Positions 8,114 through 16,966 of a DNA stretch of 64,000 nucleotides are shown piece by piece. Position 1 is the first letter of the stretch. Each line of letters opens with the position of its first letter. A program made the translations under genes and the position numbers. The notes beneath the pieces are model-generated. The model made no database searches, had not been told where the DNA came from, and saw nothing but the letters and a program-made list of their open reading frames with translations. This stretch comes from AP-15 sp963795485 (lineage in GTDB: Bacteria; Pseudomonadota; Alphaproteobacteria; ATCC43930; CGMCC-115725), in contig CAWCIL010000008.1 of the NCBI GenBank assembly GCA_963795485.1, positions 1,054,001 to 1,118,000 of the forward strand. The letters run 5' to 3'.

Positions 8114-9587
8114 GGGGATTTTCCATAAGGCTCGGTATCGGGCTTTTTGCCTGGTGATTTTCCAGAACGTCGATTATGCGGTTTCGCTATGTGTCCACCA
8201 AATAGAGATGTCACCGGTTCTGCCATTTAGAAATGTCACTCTGGTTGGGTCGGGCGGCGGGCGGGCGCGGAGCCCCGGCGTAGCGCAGCGCCCGACCGAC
8301 GACCGCGGCAGGGCGCTCGAAACCGCTCCGACTTTTTTACCGAGCGGGTCCGAGCCTCGCTCGCCTCGTAGAAAAGCTCAGCCGACCTTAAAGAGACGCG
8401 CGTCGTGCTGATCGCGGCGGCGCGGCGCGCGATCGCTGCGCCGTTCAGGCTGGCGACGCAGCTGCTGCTCGCGGATGAAAGCAAGCGCGGCCCCGAGCTG
8501 TTTGTTCTCGACGATCGCGGCCTGCGAGACTTGGCGAATCTTGTCAAAGGTCCGATACGCCAGTTCGACACCCCGATAGCGGATCGACAGCCGGCCGTCG
8601 GGATGGTCGACGACCGTTACCCGCTTGCCGATCGCCGCTTTGGCCTGGTCGCTCGGCTCCAGGAGGAACATCACCTTGTCGTATTGCAGGGTCAGCGCCC
8701 GCGACAGGGTGCGTTCCTCCTTCCAGGCAAAGGCGTCGTCGAGATCGTCGGCGGCACGCAGCCGCCGGTGCAGATCCTTGCTGTTCGACGGCGCTTTGGC
8801 AAAGCGCCTGTTGTAATCGGCCGTGAATGCCGGGAGGACCGCGTTCCCCTCAGCCAGACTGGACGCACCCGCAAGCCGTAGCTCCTTGACCAGGCGGTCC
8901 TGCAAGGTCTTATGCGCGCGCTCGACCCGGCCCTTGGCCGGGCTCGAATTGGCACAGATGATGTCGATGTTGAGCGCATGCAGGGCCCGGCCAAACTGGG
9001 TCATGCCGTCGCCGCCGAGCGCACCCGGATGGTTGACCCGAAACACGCCATGCTTGTCGCTGTAGAACGCGACTGGCTTGCCCCAGGCCTCCAGGTAAGC
9101 GCGGGCCGCATGAAAATAGGCGAAAGTTGACTCGCTCTCGACAAACTGCAAATGCATCAGCCGGTGGTCGCGTCGTTGACAAACACCAGCAAAGTGCATT
9201 GCGGCCCGCGATCCTCGAACCACCAGTGCTCGCAGCCGTTGACCTGCACCAGCTCGCCGATGCACTCGCGCCGGTGACGGGGTTGATGAACCTGCTGGCG
9301 CCGTTGCTTGCGGTCAGCCCAAATCCTGGCCTCGATCATCCATAACCGGAGCGTCTCGCGGCCGAGCGCAATCTTGTGCACCTCGCGCAACTTCTCGGCC
9401 GCCAGGGTCGGGCCGAAATCCCAATAGCGCTCGCGAATGATCGCCAACGCCTGGCTGCGGAGCTCCTCAGGCTTGCGCCGGTTGCTCGGACAACCACGCC
9501 GCTTCGAGATCAGTCCGGACCCGCCCTGATCGTGTCCGGCCGCGTGGTGTAGGAGCTACTGCGTGGGTGCAGGGTTGAGCTCCTCGA

Positions 9588-10786
9588 TCAGGCTGCCAGA
9601 GCGGGCAGGCTGACAAAGGGATGATCGCTGATCGGCGCGATGGTTTCCAGGCTCATGTAGCGGGCACGCTGGACGACCCATTCATCGTTCTGCTCGAGCA
9701 GGAGCGCCCCGATCAGTCGTGTCACCGCGGCCTCGTTGGGGAATATGCCGACCACATCGCTGCGGCGCTTAATCTCGCCGTTGAGCCGTTCGAGCGGATT
9801 GGTGCTGTGCAGCTTGACCCGGTGCTGTGCGGGGAAACTCATGTAGGCCAGCACGTCCGCCTCGGCGTCGTCCATCAAGGCCGCCAGCTTGGACACGCGC
9901 GGGCGCAACTCGTCGGCGACATGGCGCCATTGCTTGCGCGCGGTCTCGGCGTCGTTCTGGGCGAAGGCGGTGCCGACCAGGCCGAGACGATGCGGCGCTG
10001 CGTCCTGCCGGCGTGCGCCATGGCGTTGCGCATGAAGTGCACGCGGCAGCGCTGCCAGGTGGCGCTGAGCACCTTGGCAATGGCGGCCTTCAGTCCCTCG
10101 TGCGCGTCCGATACGACCAACTTGACGCCGCGCAGGCCGCGGCGGGTCAGGCTGCGCAGGAACTCGACCCAGAACGGCTCGGCCTCGCTATGGCCGATGG
10201 TCATGCCGAGCACCTCGCGTCGGCCATCGGTGTTGACGCCGACGGCGACGATGACGGCGACCGAGACGATGTGATGGTCTCGTCGGACTTTGACGTAGGT
10301 GGCGTCAAGCCAGATGTAGGGCCAATCGCCTTCGATGGGGCGGCTCAGGAAGGCTTGCACGCGTTCGTCGATCTCGCCGCACAGGCGCGAGACCTGGCTC
10401 TTGCTGATACCCTCCATGCCGAGGGCTTTCACCAGATCATCCACTGAGCGGGTGGAGATGCCATGAATGTAGGCCTCCTGGATCACGGCGGTGAGCGCCT
10501 TCTCGGCCATGCGGCGCGGCTCCAGAAAGCCGGGGAAGTAGCTGCCGTGGCGCAGTTTGGGAATGCGCAGCTCCACCGTGCCGGCGCGGGTCTGCCAGTC
10601 TCGGTCTCGGTAGCCGTTACGCTGGTTGCGCCGCTCGGGCGAGCGTTCACCGGGAGCGGCGCCGCACAGGCCGTTGGTCTCCAGCGCCATCAGGCGTTCG
10701 GCCGCGAAGCCGATCATGTCGCGCAGAAAGCCGGCGTCAGAGCCCTTCTCCAGCAACGCGCGAAGGGCGATGTTGTCATCGGTCAT
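9588..10786 (-). pseudogene. IS256-family (mutator-type) transposase, frameshifted
   Basis: DDE transposase of the mutator superfamily. The start is at ATG 10786 (MTDDNIALRALLEKG). Family blocks include WPYIWLDATYVKVRR, SDAHEGLKAAI and CRVHFMRNAM. The frame breaks near 9985 after RRIVSA; the next frame goes on with LVGTAFAQNDAETARKQWR and the conserved STNPLERLNGEIKRR to the stop at 9588. The break is equivalent to one missing base. A full-length product would have about 400 residues, normal for the family. Confidence 0.85.
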
Positions 10787-10855
10787 CGTGGTGGTCCTCG
10801 GGTCAGAGTTGCGCATCGCAACCCAACCCTACCCGGCGCCGCCGCGGTGACCACC

Positions 10856-10922
10856 GCTGTGGGTAAGTAGCCCGCCTGCGCCAACTCTCGGCGGTCGCTC
10901 CGGCGGGCTACTTACCCACAGC
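10856..10922. other. Perfect 21-bp stem-loop near the transposase-proximal end of the IS256-type element
   Basis: Bases 10856-10876 are the exact reverse complement of 10902-10922, separated by 25 bases. It lies between the element's right end and the transposase start, 70 bases upstream of the gene. There is no following T-run, so it is not a classic terminator. It could block read-through transcription or translation from outside, as outside-in hairpins do in other insertion sequences; that is inference. Confidence 0.6.
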
Positions 10923-11288
10923 TCCTACACCACGTCCGGGGACGCAACCCGCCCTCGGCCCGGTAGGCCTTCAACAGCCGATATACCTGCCGCCGCTCGA
11001 GGCCCAGCAACTGCGCCGCCGCCGGTGTTGTCAGCCGGCGCTGATCCAAGTCCCGCAGCACCTCGAGCCGCGTCAGCTCCCCATCGCTCATCAGGCGTAC
11101 CGTCACCCCAAACACCCTCCCAAAAATCCTCGGCGAGTGTCATTTCAAACTGGCAGACGGGTGACATTTTAATCGGGCGCCTACACGCTATGTCGGGTGG
11201 TGGGGATGACCGACGGCAGTGCCGGCTTGACAGGGCAGCGGGCAGGCGGCGCGAAGATCGCGGCAGCGGAACCTGGCGAGGGAGTGCG

Positions 11289-13097
11289 ATGAGCGGTCTC
11301 GAACCCATCCCCTATTCCGACGCGCAGCTGCGCGCGATCCTCGAGCGGGTGCGCACGATCGCGATGGTCGGCGCCTCGTCGAACTGGAACCGGCCCAGCT
11401 ACTTCGTCATGAAGTATCTGCAGAACAAAGGTTATCGGGTGATCCCGGTCAATCCGGGCATTGCCGGGGAAACCTTGCTCGGCGAGAAGGCCTACGCCTC
11501 GCTGCGCGACATCCCCGATCCCGTCGACATGGTCGACATGTTCCGCGCCGCGCGCGAGGCGCCGGCCGTCGTCAACGACGCGATCGCGATCGGCGCCAAG
11601 GTCTTGTGGATGCAGCTCGGCATCCGCAACGACGCCGCGGCGGCCACCGCCGAGGCGGCCGGTATCGAAACCATCATGAACCGCTGCCCGAAGATCGAAT
11701 TCGGCCGGCTCGGCGGCGAATTGTCGTGGAGCGGGGTCAACAGCGGCATTATCCGGAACCGGCCGCCCGAGCCGCCGCTCGCCCGCCGCGTCAAGGCGCA
11801 CGCCGCCGCGTCGCCCAACATGCCGCACGGCTTCGAGACCCGCGCGGTCCATGCGGGTGCGGCCCCCGATCCGGTGACCGGCGCGCGCTCGACCCCGATC
11901 TACCAGACCGCGGCCTATGTGTTCGACGATGTCGACCACGCCGCCTCGCTCTTCAACCTGCACAATTTCGGCTACATCTACGCGCGGCTGAACAACCCGA
12001 CCGTTTCCGTGCTCGAGGAGCGGGTGGCGAGCCTCGAAGACGGCCGCGCCGCGGTCGCCGCCGCCTCTGGCCATGCGGCCCAGTTTCTGATCTTTTTCAC
12101 GCTGCTCGAACCCGGCGACGAGTTCCTCGCCTCGCGCAACCTCTATGGCGGGTCGCTGACCCAGTTCGGGCTGTCGTTCAAAAAGCTCGGCTGGAAGTGC
12201 GCTTTCGTCGATCCGGTCAACCCGGAGAATTTCCGCCGCGCGCTGACTCCCCGCACCAAGGCGATCTTTGTCGAAAACCTCGCCAATCCCGGCGGCATCG
12301 TCGTCGATCTCGAAAAGGTGGCGGCGGTCGCCCACGAAGCCGGCATTCCGCTGATCGTCGACAACACTTTGGCGACCCCCTATCTGTGCCGGCCGTTCGA
12401 GTGGGGGGCCGACATCGTCTGCCATTCGACGACCAAGTTCCTCTCCGGCCACGGCCATGCTCTGGGCGGCATCGTCGTCGAATCGGGCCGCTTCGATTGG
12501 GCACAGGACAACCGCTTCCCGTCTCTGACCGACCCGGAGCCGGCCTATCACGGCCTCAAATTCTTCGAGAATTTCGGCGATTTCGCGTTCACGACCAAGG
12601 CCCGCGCCGTGGCGCTGCGCGATTTTGGCCCGACCCTGTCGCCGATGAACGCGTTTCTGACCCTGACCGGCATCGAGACCCTGCACGTCCGCATGGACCG
12701 GCACGTCGAGAATGCGCAGAAGGTCGCCGAGTTTCTGGCGGTGCATCCCCGCGTCGCCTGGGTCTCCTATGCCGGGCTCCGGGACAGCCCTTACCATGAC
12801 CTCGCGTTGAAATACCTACCGAAAGGGGCCGGCGCGGTGTTCACCTTCGGCGTCAAAGGCGGCTACGAGGCCGGGACGCGCCTCGTCGAAAACGTGCAGC
12901 TGTTCTCGCACCTGGCCAATATCGGCGACACCCGCAGCCTGGTCCTGCACCCGGCCTCGACCACGCATCGCCAGCTCTCCGATGAGCAGCGCCTCGCCGC
13001 CGGCGCCGGCCCCGACGTGGTGCGCCTGTCGATCGGCCTCGAATCATCAGACGACCTGATCCGCGACCTCGACCAGGCCCTCGCCGCCGCCCGCTGA
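11289..13097 (+). CDS. metY: Fusion: CoA-binding (YccU-like) domain + O-acetylhomoserine sulfhydrylase (MetY-type)
   Basis: 602 residues in one uninterrupted frame. Residues 1-165 form a CoA-binding Rossmann domain (TIAMVGASSNWNRPS at about 22; VIPVNPG; NRCPKIEFGRL). From about residue 178 the protein is a PLP-dependent Cys/Met-metabolism enzyme. It starts HGFETRAVHAGAAPDP, has the PLP lysine at about residue 383 in HSTTKFLSGHG, and ends in SIGLES. MetY adds sulfide to O-acetylhomoserine to give homocysteine. The ribosome-binding site GAGGGAG is at 11277-11283. An internal ATG at 11820 could allow separate MetY synthesis, but no strong ribosome-binding site precedes it. The two parts are more usually separate neighbours. 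The ISNCY element ends about 110 bases upstream. Confidence 0.9.
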   Translation: MSGLEPIPYSDAQLRAILERVRTIAMVGASSNWNRPSYFVMKYLQNKGYRVIPVNPGIAGETLLGEKAYASLRDIPDPVDMVDMFRAAREAPAVVNDAIAIGAKVLWMQLGIRNDAAAATAEAAGIETIMNRCPKIEFGRLGGELSWSGVNSGIIRNRPPEPPLARRVKAHAAASPNMPHGFETRAVHAGAAPDPVTGARSTPIYQTAAYVFDDVDHAASLFNLHNFGYIYARLNNPTVSVLEERVASLEDGRAAVAAASGHAAQFLIFFTLLEPGDEFLASRNLYGGSLTQFGLSFKKLGWKCAFVDPVNPENFRRALTPRTKAIFVENLANPGGIVVDLEKVAAVAHEAGIPLIVDNTLATPYLCRPFEWGADIVCHSTTKFLSGHGHALGGIVVESGRFDWAQDNRFPSLTDPEPAYHGLKFFENFGDFAFTTKARAVALRDFGPTLSPMNAFLTLTGIETLHVRMDRHVENAQKVAEFLAVHPRVAWVSYAGLRDSPYHDLALKYLPKGAGAVFTFGVKGGYEAGTRLVENVQLFSHLANIGDTRSLVLHPASTTHRQLSDEQRLAAGAGPDVVRLSIGLESSDDLIRDLDQALAAAR

Positions 13098-13158
13098 GGG
13101 TTCGCACTCGCTTCCGGCTCGGCTTGCAATCGGCCGTGCAACCCCCAAGGTTTCTGCC

Positions 13159-13389
13159 ATGATCGCCGCTGTCGATACGCTCGAGATCGCCAAACGCCTG
13201 AAGGATGCGGGTTTCAACGATCCCCAGGCCGAGGCGATCACGACAATCATCCGCGATGTCAGGGCGACCGATTTCTCGGAGCTGGCGACAAAATCGGATC
13301 TCGAAATCCTGCGCCGCGACCTGACCATCCGGCTCGGCGGCATGCTCGTCGTAGCAACTGGGGTATTGCTCGCGGCAAAATTCTTCTGA
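13159..13389 (+). CDS. Small DUF1640-like protein with C-terminal membrane anchor
   Basis: 76 residues. It begins with the pattern DTLEIAKRLKDAGFNDPQAEAI typical of DUF1640/CCDC90-type proteins, then a short charged helix (ATKSDLEILRRDL) and a single membrane segment near the end (GGMLVVATGVLLAAKFF). Such proteins are thought to form coiled-coil membrane oligomers; the bacterial role is unknown. It lies 61 bases after the MetY fusion. Confidence 0.7.
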   Translation: MIAAVDTLEIAKRLKDAGFNDPQAEAITTIIRDVRATDFSELATKSDLEILRRDLTIRLGGMLVVATGVLLAAKFF

Positions 13390-13448
13390 TCACGGGCGGC
13401 CCCGCGGATGGGTGCTCTTCCCTGCCCGTGGGCCGGGGCAAGGGGCGG

Positions 13449-13537
13449 GGCGCCGGCTCCGGCGTCGCCCGCCCATCGATCGGCCTCGAAAGCCGCCGCC
13501 CACTCGATCCGCGACCTTGACCGGCTCCCCGCCGAAG
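13449..13537 (+). pseudogene. Relic of a MetY 3' end
   Basis: This stretch resembles bases 13001-13070 of the functional gene upstream. It encodes GAGSGVARPSIGLES, against GAGPDVVRLSIGLES in MetY, and then, after an indel, IRDLDRLPAE against IRDLDQALAA. It has no start and no intact frame. It is probably the remains of a duplicated or second Cys/Met-metabolism enzyme gene. Confidence 0.5.
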
Positions 13538-13623
13538 AGCGGTGGCGTTCGTCACAGCCTGCACGGTCAGCGCGTACGGCTATCTAGTTTCTCAACGATT
13601 TTTAAAGCCGACGCTTCCGATGT

Positions 13624-14361
13624 TCATTGCGCGTTCGTCCAATTTCCTGATCCCGTAACTTTAACGGAAACATCCGAAAAGAAAACTCGCAGGGATTTTC
13701 CGTCCGCCGTACCGTGGTGATCCGTTGAGATAAGGAGTGGACCAGCTTTCTGGTAGCCAGCCCAGGTCGCGATCACGACGCCGGGCCTCCCAGTTCCGCC
13801 CCGGCGGTAAATCATCTGCTCGATTCGCGTGTCGGCGCCCACGTAGAGCTCCCACGTGTCGCCGGGCGCGTAGCCGCCCTTCGAAGGATACTTCATCACG
13901 ACCCGTTCAGCGGAACCGTTCCCCAAGGGCAGCTTGTGCATGCCCTGATCGGTCACCGTCGCGCTGCGGTCCCATACGACATGGAACGGCAAGAGCAACC
14001 AATACTGATCGTTGATGAAGGCCGGATCGATTTGGTTCTTTATGGCATCGCTTTGGCTGCCCAGCCGCGAGCGCTGATAGGTAACCTTGATCGGTTTGCC
14101 TTCCTTATCTTTCCCCTGGTAAGAGACGGTGCCAGTCTTCGGGGTCCATTCCCAGGTGCGAGAAAGTTTTACACCGGGAAATTCTGCGGTAAAAGTGTAG
14201 CGGATTCCCTCGATTGCCCCAAACGAATCAAGGCCGTAGGTCTTGGCCATCTGTTCGGCAATGGGTGGGAGCTGCTCCGCCCGACACGTCGCAGGAAGGA
14301 TCAACAGCAGCATGCCGAGGGCTAATCGGCGGATCACATCGACTCCGATCAACTTTGTCAT
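13624..14361 (-). CDS. Secreted protein of unknown function
   Basis: 245 residues. The N-terminus is a signal peptide (RRLALGMLLLILPATCRAEQ), so the mature protein is periplasmic or exported. The rest is beta-rich with many aromatic residues (YTFTAEFPGVKLSRTWEWTP, YWLLLPFHVVWDRS, APGDTWELYVGAD). It loosely recalls the LolA/outer-membrane lipoprotein-sorting fold, but I cannot assign a family. The gene stands alone and converges with the DUF1640-like gene. Confidence 0.65.
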   Translation of the reverse strand: MTKLIGVDVIRRLALGMLLLILPATCRAEQLPPIAEQMAKTYGLDSFGAIEGIRYTFTAEFPGVKLSRTWEWTPKTGTVSYQGKDKEGKPIKVTYQRSRLGSQSDAIKNQIDPAFINDQYWLLLPFHVVWDRSATVTDQGMHKLPLGNGSAERVVMKYPSKGGYAPGDTWELYVGADTRIEQMIYRRGGTGRPGVVIATWAGYQKAGPLLISTDHHGTADGKSLRVFFSDVSVKVTGSGNWTNAQ

Positions 14362-14516
14362 AAACGTCCCTTCTCGGTGAATGAACGGATGGTGCTAGGC
14401 GGAGACCCACAGGCTTTCCGGGATCCGTCAGTGACCGGCGCTCCAGCCGCCCACCTGGTGATTAATGCCGGGATTGAACATTTAGCAGCATTGTCCGATC
14501 AGCTTGCACCATTCCT

Positions 14517-14623
14517 CGTCGCCCCCGCGCAAGCGGAGGTCCAGAGCTTGCCCTCGGCTTGAAGAGGGGGCAGCAGGCACGGTGCGGGCGTGCCCTGGGT
14601 TCCCGTTTTCGCGGGAATGACGG
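14517..14623. repeat. REP/BIME-like palindromic intergenic element
   Basis: Two arms in opposite orientation: CGTCGCCCCCGCGCAAGCGG at 14517, and TTCCCGTTTTCGCGGGAATG followed by ACGG ending at 14623. The second arm is itself a hairpin. Sequences of this type (CGTCATCCCCGCGAAAGCGGGG) are scattered between genes in many alphaproteobacteria. Apart from this element and the possible gene relic at 14646-14847, I see nothing in the 486-base gap 14362-14847. Confidence 0.5.
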
Positions 14624-14847
14624 TTCAACATGATCGGAAACCGCGCTAGCCTGCTGCGACCGGGCCAGCCCGCAGCACTGAGATCAGTTCACCAGCGGTG
14701 CGGATGTCGTGGACATAGGTTGACCCGTTGAGCTGATGCGCGGTGTGCATCATCTCCCGCGAGACGGCGGCCGTCTCCCCGAGCGCCCCGCTCTCGGCGC
14801 CGCGCCCCCCGACCCGTTGACCGACCGACGGGCAAGGCGCTGCCGCT

Positions 14848-15768
14848 TTACGCGAGACCGCGAAGGAAATCGATGATCGCGGCGTTGACCTCTGCCGGGC
14901 GCTCCTCCTGGGTGATGTGGCCGCAGCCGGGCAGCATGATCGTCGCGCGGAGCTGCGGCACGCGCTTCGCCAGATCGGCGATGTGCCGGTCCATGCCGGG
15001 GAATTTGACGACCGGATCGCGGTCCCCGGCGATGTACAGCGCCGGCACGTTGACCGGCACGCCATCGAACGGCGCCAGCAATTCCCAATTGCGATCGATG
15101 TTGCGATACCAGTTGAGGCCGCCGCGAAAGCCAGTGCGGGCGAATTCGGTCGTGTAGAAATCGACATCGGCTTCGCTGAGCCATACGGGCAGCGGCGGCG
15201 GCTCGGTGTTCCAGCGAAACGGGGGACCACGCCGCGGCACCATGCCGAAGGGCCGCGTGCCGGGCGGCGCCTCACCCGAGATGTTGATCCGGCCGACGCG
15301 GAACACGGTGCGCACGTTCCGATCGTACTCCGCCTCGGCGACCCCCGGCTCCTGGAAATAGAGCTGATACCAGACGGTGTCGGCGGTCTGCGGCATGACC
15401 GTCGTCGGCCGCACGGTCCCGCGCTCCCGGAACGGGTCGCTCAAGGCGATGACCGCCCGGAAGCGGTCGGGGCGCAGCTGCGCCGCAAGCCACCCCACCG
15501 GGGCGCCCCAATCGTGCCCGGCGATCGCCGCCCGCTCGCAGCCGAGCGCGTCGAGCAGGCCGAGCATGTCGCCGACCAGATGCAGCAGCGTGTAGCGGTC
15601 GATCTGCTGCGGGGCATCGGTCCGCCCATAGCCGCGCATGTCCGGTGCAACCGCATGAAAACCGGCCGCCGCGAGTGCCGCGAGCTGGTGCCGCCATGAA
15701 TACCAGCACTCGGGGAAGCCATGGCACAGAACCACCGTCGGCCCGACCCCCTGCTCGGCAATATGCAT
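14848..15768 (-). CDS. Epoxide-hydrolase-like alpha/beta hydrolase
   Basis: 306 residues from ATG 15768. The oxyanion-hole motif HGFPE is at residues 16-20 and the nucleophile is Asp86 in GHDWGAP, the arrangement of soluble epoxide hydrolases; the C-terminal histidine lies in GCGHITQEE. Conserved residues continue upstream of the ATG (SDPTHRTVAANGIR). No ATG, GTG or TTG precedes them in frame, but an ATC stands where homologues would have their first methionine (15811-15813). The annotated start may therefore be about 15 residues short, or the start codon may be altered. Confidence 0.85.
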   Translation of the reverse strand: MHIAEQGVGPTVVLCHGFPECWYSWRHQLAALAAAGFHAVAPDMRGYGRTDAPQQIDRYTLLHLVGDMLGLLDALGCERAAIAGHDWGAPVGWLAAQLRPDRFRAVIALSDPFRERGTVRPTTVMPQTADTVWYQLYFQEPGVAEAEYDRNVRTVFRVGRINISGEAPPGTRPFGMVPRRGPPFRWNTEPPPLPVWLSEADVDFYTTEFARTGFRGGLNWYRNIDRNWELLAPFDGVPVNVPALYIAGDRDPVVKFPGMDRHIADLAKRVPQLRATIMLPGCGHITQEERPAEVNAAIIDFLRGLA

Positions 15769-15883
15769 CCGGATGCCATTGGCCGCGACGGTGCGGTGAG
15801 TGGGATCGCTGATCGCTTCAGACCTATGTTCTCTCTTCGTACCTTAGCCCCGCGCGCGCGGGGATGCAAGCGATTAACCCGAT

Positions 15884-15937
15884 CATCGCTTAGAAGACGG
15901 GCGTCGCTTAGAAGACGGGCGTCGCTCAGAAGACGGG
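15884..15937. repeat. Three tandem 18-bp repeats
   Basis: The unit CGTCGCTTAGAAGACGGG occurs three times head to tail; the first copy begins ATC instead of CGTC and the third has one T-to-C change. It lies between the divergent hydrolase and DUF5681 genes. Direct, short and without spacers, so it is not a CRISPR array. It may be a regulator-binding site or a simple slippage repeat. The rest of the gap 15769-16100 shows nothing recognisable. Confidence 0.6.
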
Positions 15938-16100
15938 TTCGGCTGGGGCGCGTCGAGGATCGTGGCGCGAACTTGAAGCGCCTTTTTGTGCATTTTGCGC
16001 AATTCGGATAATAAACAATCTCGCAATTGCCATAATCTTAGCGTATGCCCGCGCATCGGCCCCGCTAAGGGTGCAAGTTTTCGTTTGAATGGAGTTGGCG

Positions 16101-16568
16101 ATGCCTGATCTCGACCAGATAAAACAGGGGGAACAGGGGGGGCGCGACCGGCGCGGGCGATTTGCTCGGGGGCGGTCCGGTAATCCCGCCGGCCGGCCGC
16201 GCGGCTGCCTCGACCATGCGAACCGCGCCGCCCGATTGCTGCTCGCCGGCGAGGGCGAGGCCTTGACCCGCAAGGCCGTCGAGCTGGCGCTGGCCGGCGA
16301 CCCTTCGGCGCTGCGGCTGTGCCTCGAACGAATTGTCGGGCCGTGTCGCGAACGCGCGATCGAATTCACGATGCCGCCGATCCGCAGCGCCGCCGACCTC
16401 GCGGCCGCGATGGCTGCGGTGGCCGATGCGGCGGCGCAGGGTGCCCTCACCCCGCGCGAAGCGATGCAACTGGGTCAGGTGGCCGAGGCCTATGTCCGCG
16501 CCGTCGAGGCGACCGAGTTCGAGCGGCGCTTGCGGGTGCTGGAGATGGCTGACGCCGCGGCCCCTTGA
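16101..16568 (+). CDS. DUF5681-domain protein
   Basis: 155 residues from the ATG at 16101, chosen because GGAG at 16091-16094 is well spaced; an ATG at 16089 is also in frame. The N-terminus carries the family signature RFARGRSGNPAGRPRG, followed by a helical region (EALTRKAVELALAGDPSALRLCLERI, in two blocks) and a C-terminal helix ending ERRLRVLEMAD. DUF5681 proteins are common in alphaproteobacteria and phage-like regions; their role is unknown. No phage genes are seen nearby. Confidence 0.75.
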   Translation: MPDLDQIKQGEQGGRDRRGRFARGRSGNPAGRPRGCLDHANRAARLLLAGEGEALTRKAVELALAGDPSALRLCLERIVGPCRERAIEFTMPPIRSAADLAAAMAAVADAAAQGALTPREAMQLGQVAEAYVRAVEATEFERRLRVLEMADAAAP

Positions 16569-16570
16569 CG

Positions 16571-16966
16571 CCCGCCTCGACCGGGTCGAGGGCAAGCGGA
16601 TGGCGGCTGTCGTCGAGGGCCGATCGGACGCGACTCGCCGCCATCATATCTGGCGCGCCGAGGCCGCGATGGGTGCGGTGATCCGCGGCGCGCTCACCCA
16701 TGCTGGGGTCGAACTTGCGGGGGCTACCCGCCTTTGTCTCGCCGAGGAAGCCGATGCCGCGCTCGCGGCACTCCCCGACACGTCGGAATCGCAACGCGCC
16801 GGCGCCAACGGTGTGGCGCGCCGCCGACGCCGCTCTGGCCGATGCTTTCACGACCAAGATCCTGGCGCTGGCGCGGCGGGTTGCCGGCAGGCCGCCGCCC
16901 GATTTCGCCAACCTGTCCTTCGCCGAGCTATTCGCCTGGTCGCTCGCCTGGCCGGCGGCGAGCTAG
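16571..16966 (+). pseudogene. Partner of the DUF5681 gene, degraded
   Basis: The first part (LDARLDRVEGKRMAAVVEGR, then HIWRAEAAMGAVIRGALTHAGV) runs in one frame without a clear start; it begins where the DUF5681 gene stops. Near 16800 the coding pattern moves by one base to APTVWRAADAALADAFTTKI and ends SLAWPAAS. Together this would be a protein of about 130 residues. I do not recognise a family. Gaps on either side hold nothing obvious. Confidence 0.4.

Larger units (their letters stand above)
9528..10946. mobile_element. IS256-type insertion sequence with 9-bp target duplication
   Basis: 1419 bp. The 9-base sequence ACCCGCCCT lies directly outside both ends, at 9519-9527 and 10947-10955, as expected for a target duplication. 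Imperfect inverted ends share CGTGGTGTAGGAGCT, about 16 bases in from the left end and 13 in from the right. The insertion is inside the ISNCY transposase gene, and excision restores that frame, so this element arrived second. Confidence 0.85.
8378..11115 (-). pseudogene. ISNCY-family transposase, disrupted
   Basis: The gene reads from an N-terminal helix-turn-helix (LTTPAAAQLLGLERRQVYRLLKAYRAEG, in two halves) through GPTLAAEKLRE and an integrase-like core (YSDKHGVFR, GRVERAHKTLQDR) to a C-terminal domain. It is broken twice. The IS256-type element sits at 9528-10946; removing it with one copy of the duplicated target joins RAEGG to SGLISKRRG in frame. A missing base near 9170 puts a stop after VNDATTG, while the frame LMHLQFVES continues. 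The start could be 11115 or the ATG at 11091. Not functional as read. Confidence 0.8.
8190..11185. mobile_element. ISNCY-type insertion sequence, interrupted by an IS256-type element
   Basis: Inverted ends are visible: at about 8205-8240 (ATGTCACCGG, TTCTGCCA, AAATGTCACTC in order) and, as reverse complement, at about 11135-11175 (ATGTCACCCG, TCTGCCA, AAATGACACTC). The element is about 1.55 kb once the nested 1.42 kb insertion is removed. The exact outermost bases and any target duplication could not be fixed. Confidence 0.7.

Noticed and set aside
14646..14847. Protein-like string on the minus strand (SREMMHTAHQLNGSTYVHDI, then RTAGEL)
   Set aside because: It looks coding but has no start, and the frame runs into the epoxide hydrolase gene in another phase. 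Family not recognised; possibly the end of a lost gene.
15884..15937. Possible CRISPR array
   Set aside because: The three repeats are directly adjacent without spacers and no cas genes are present.
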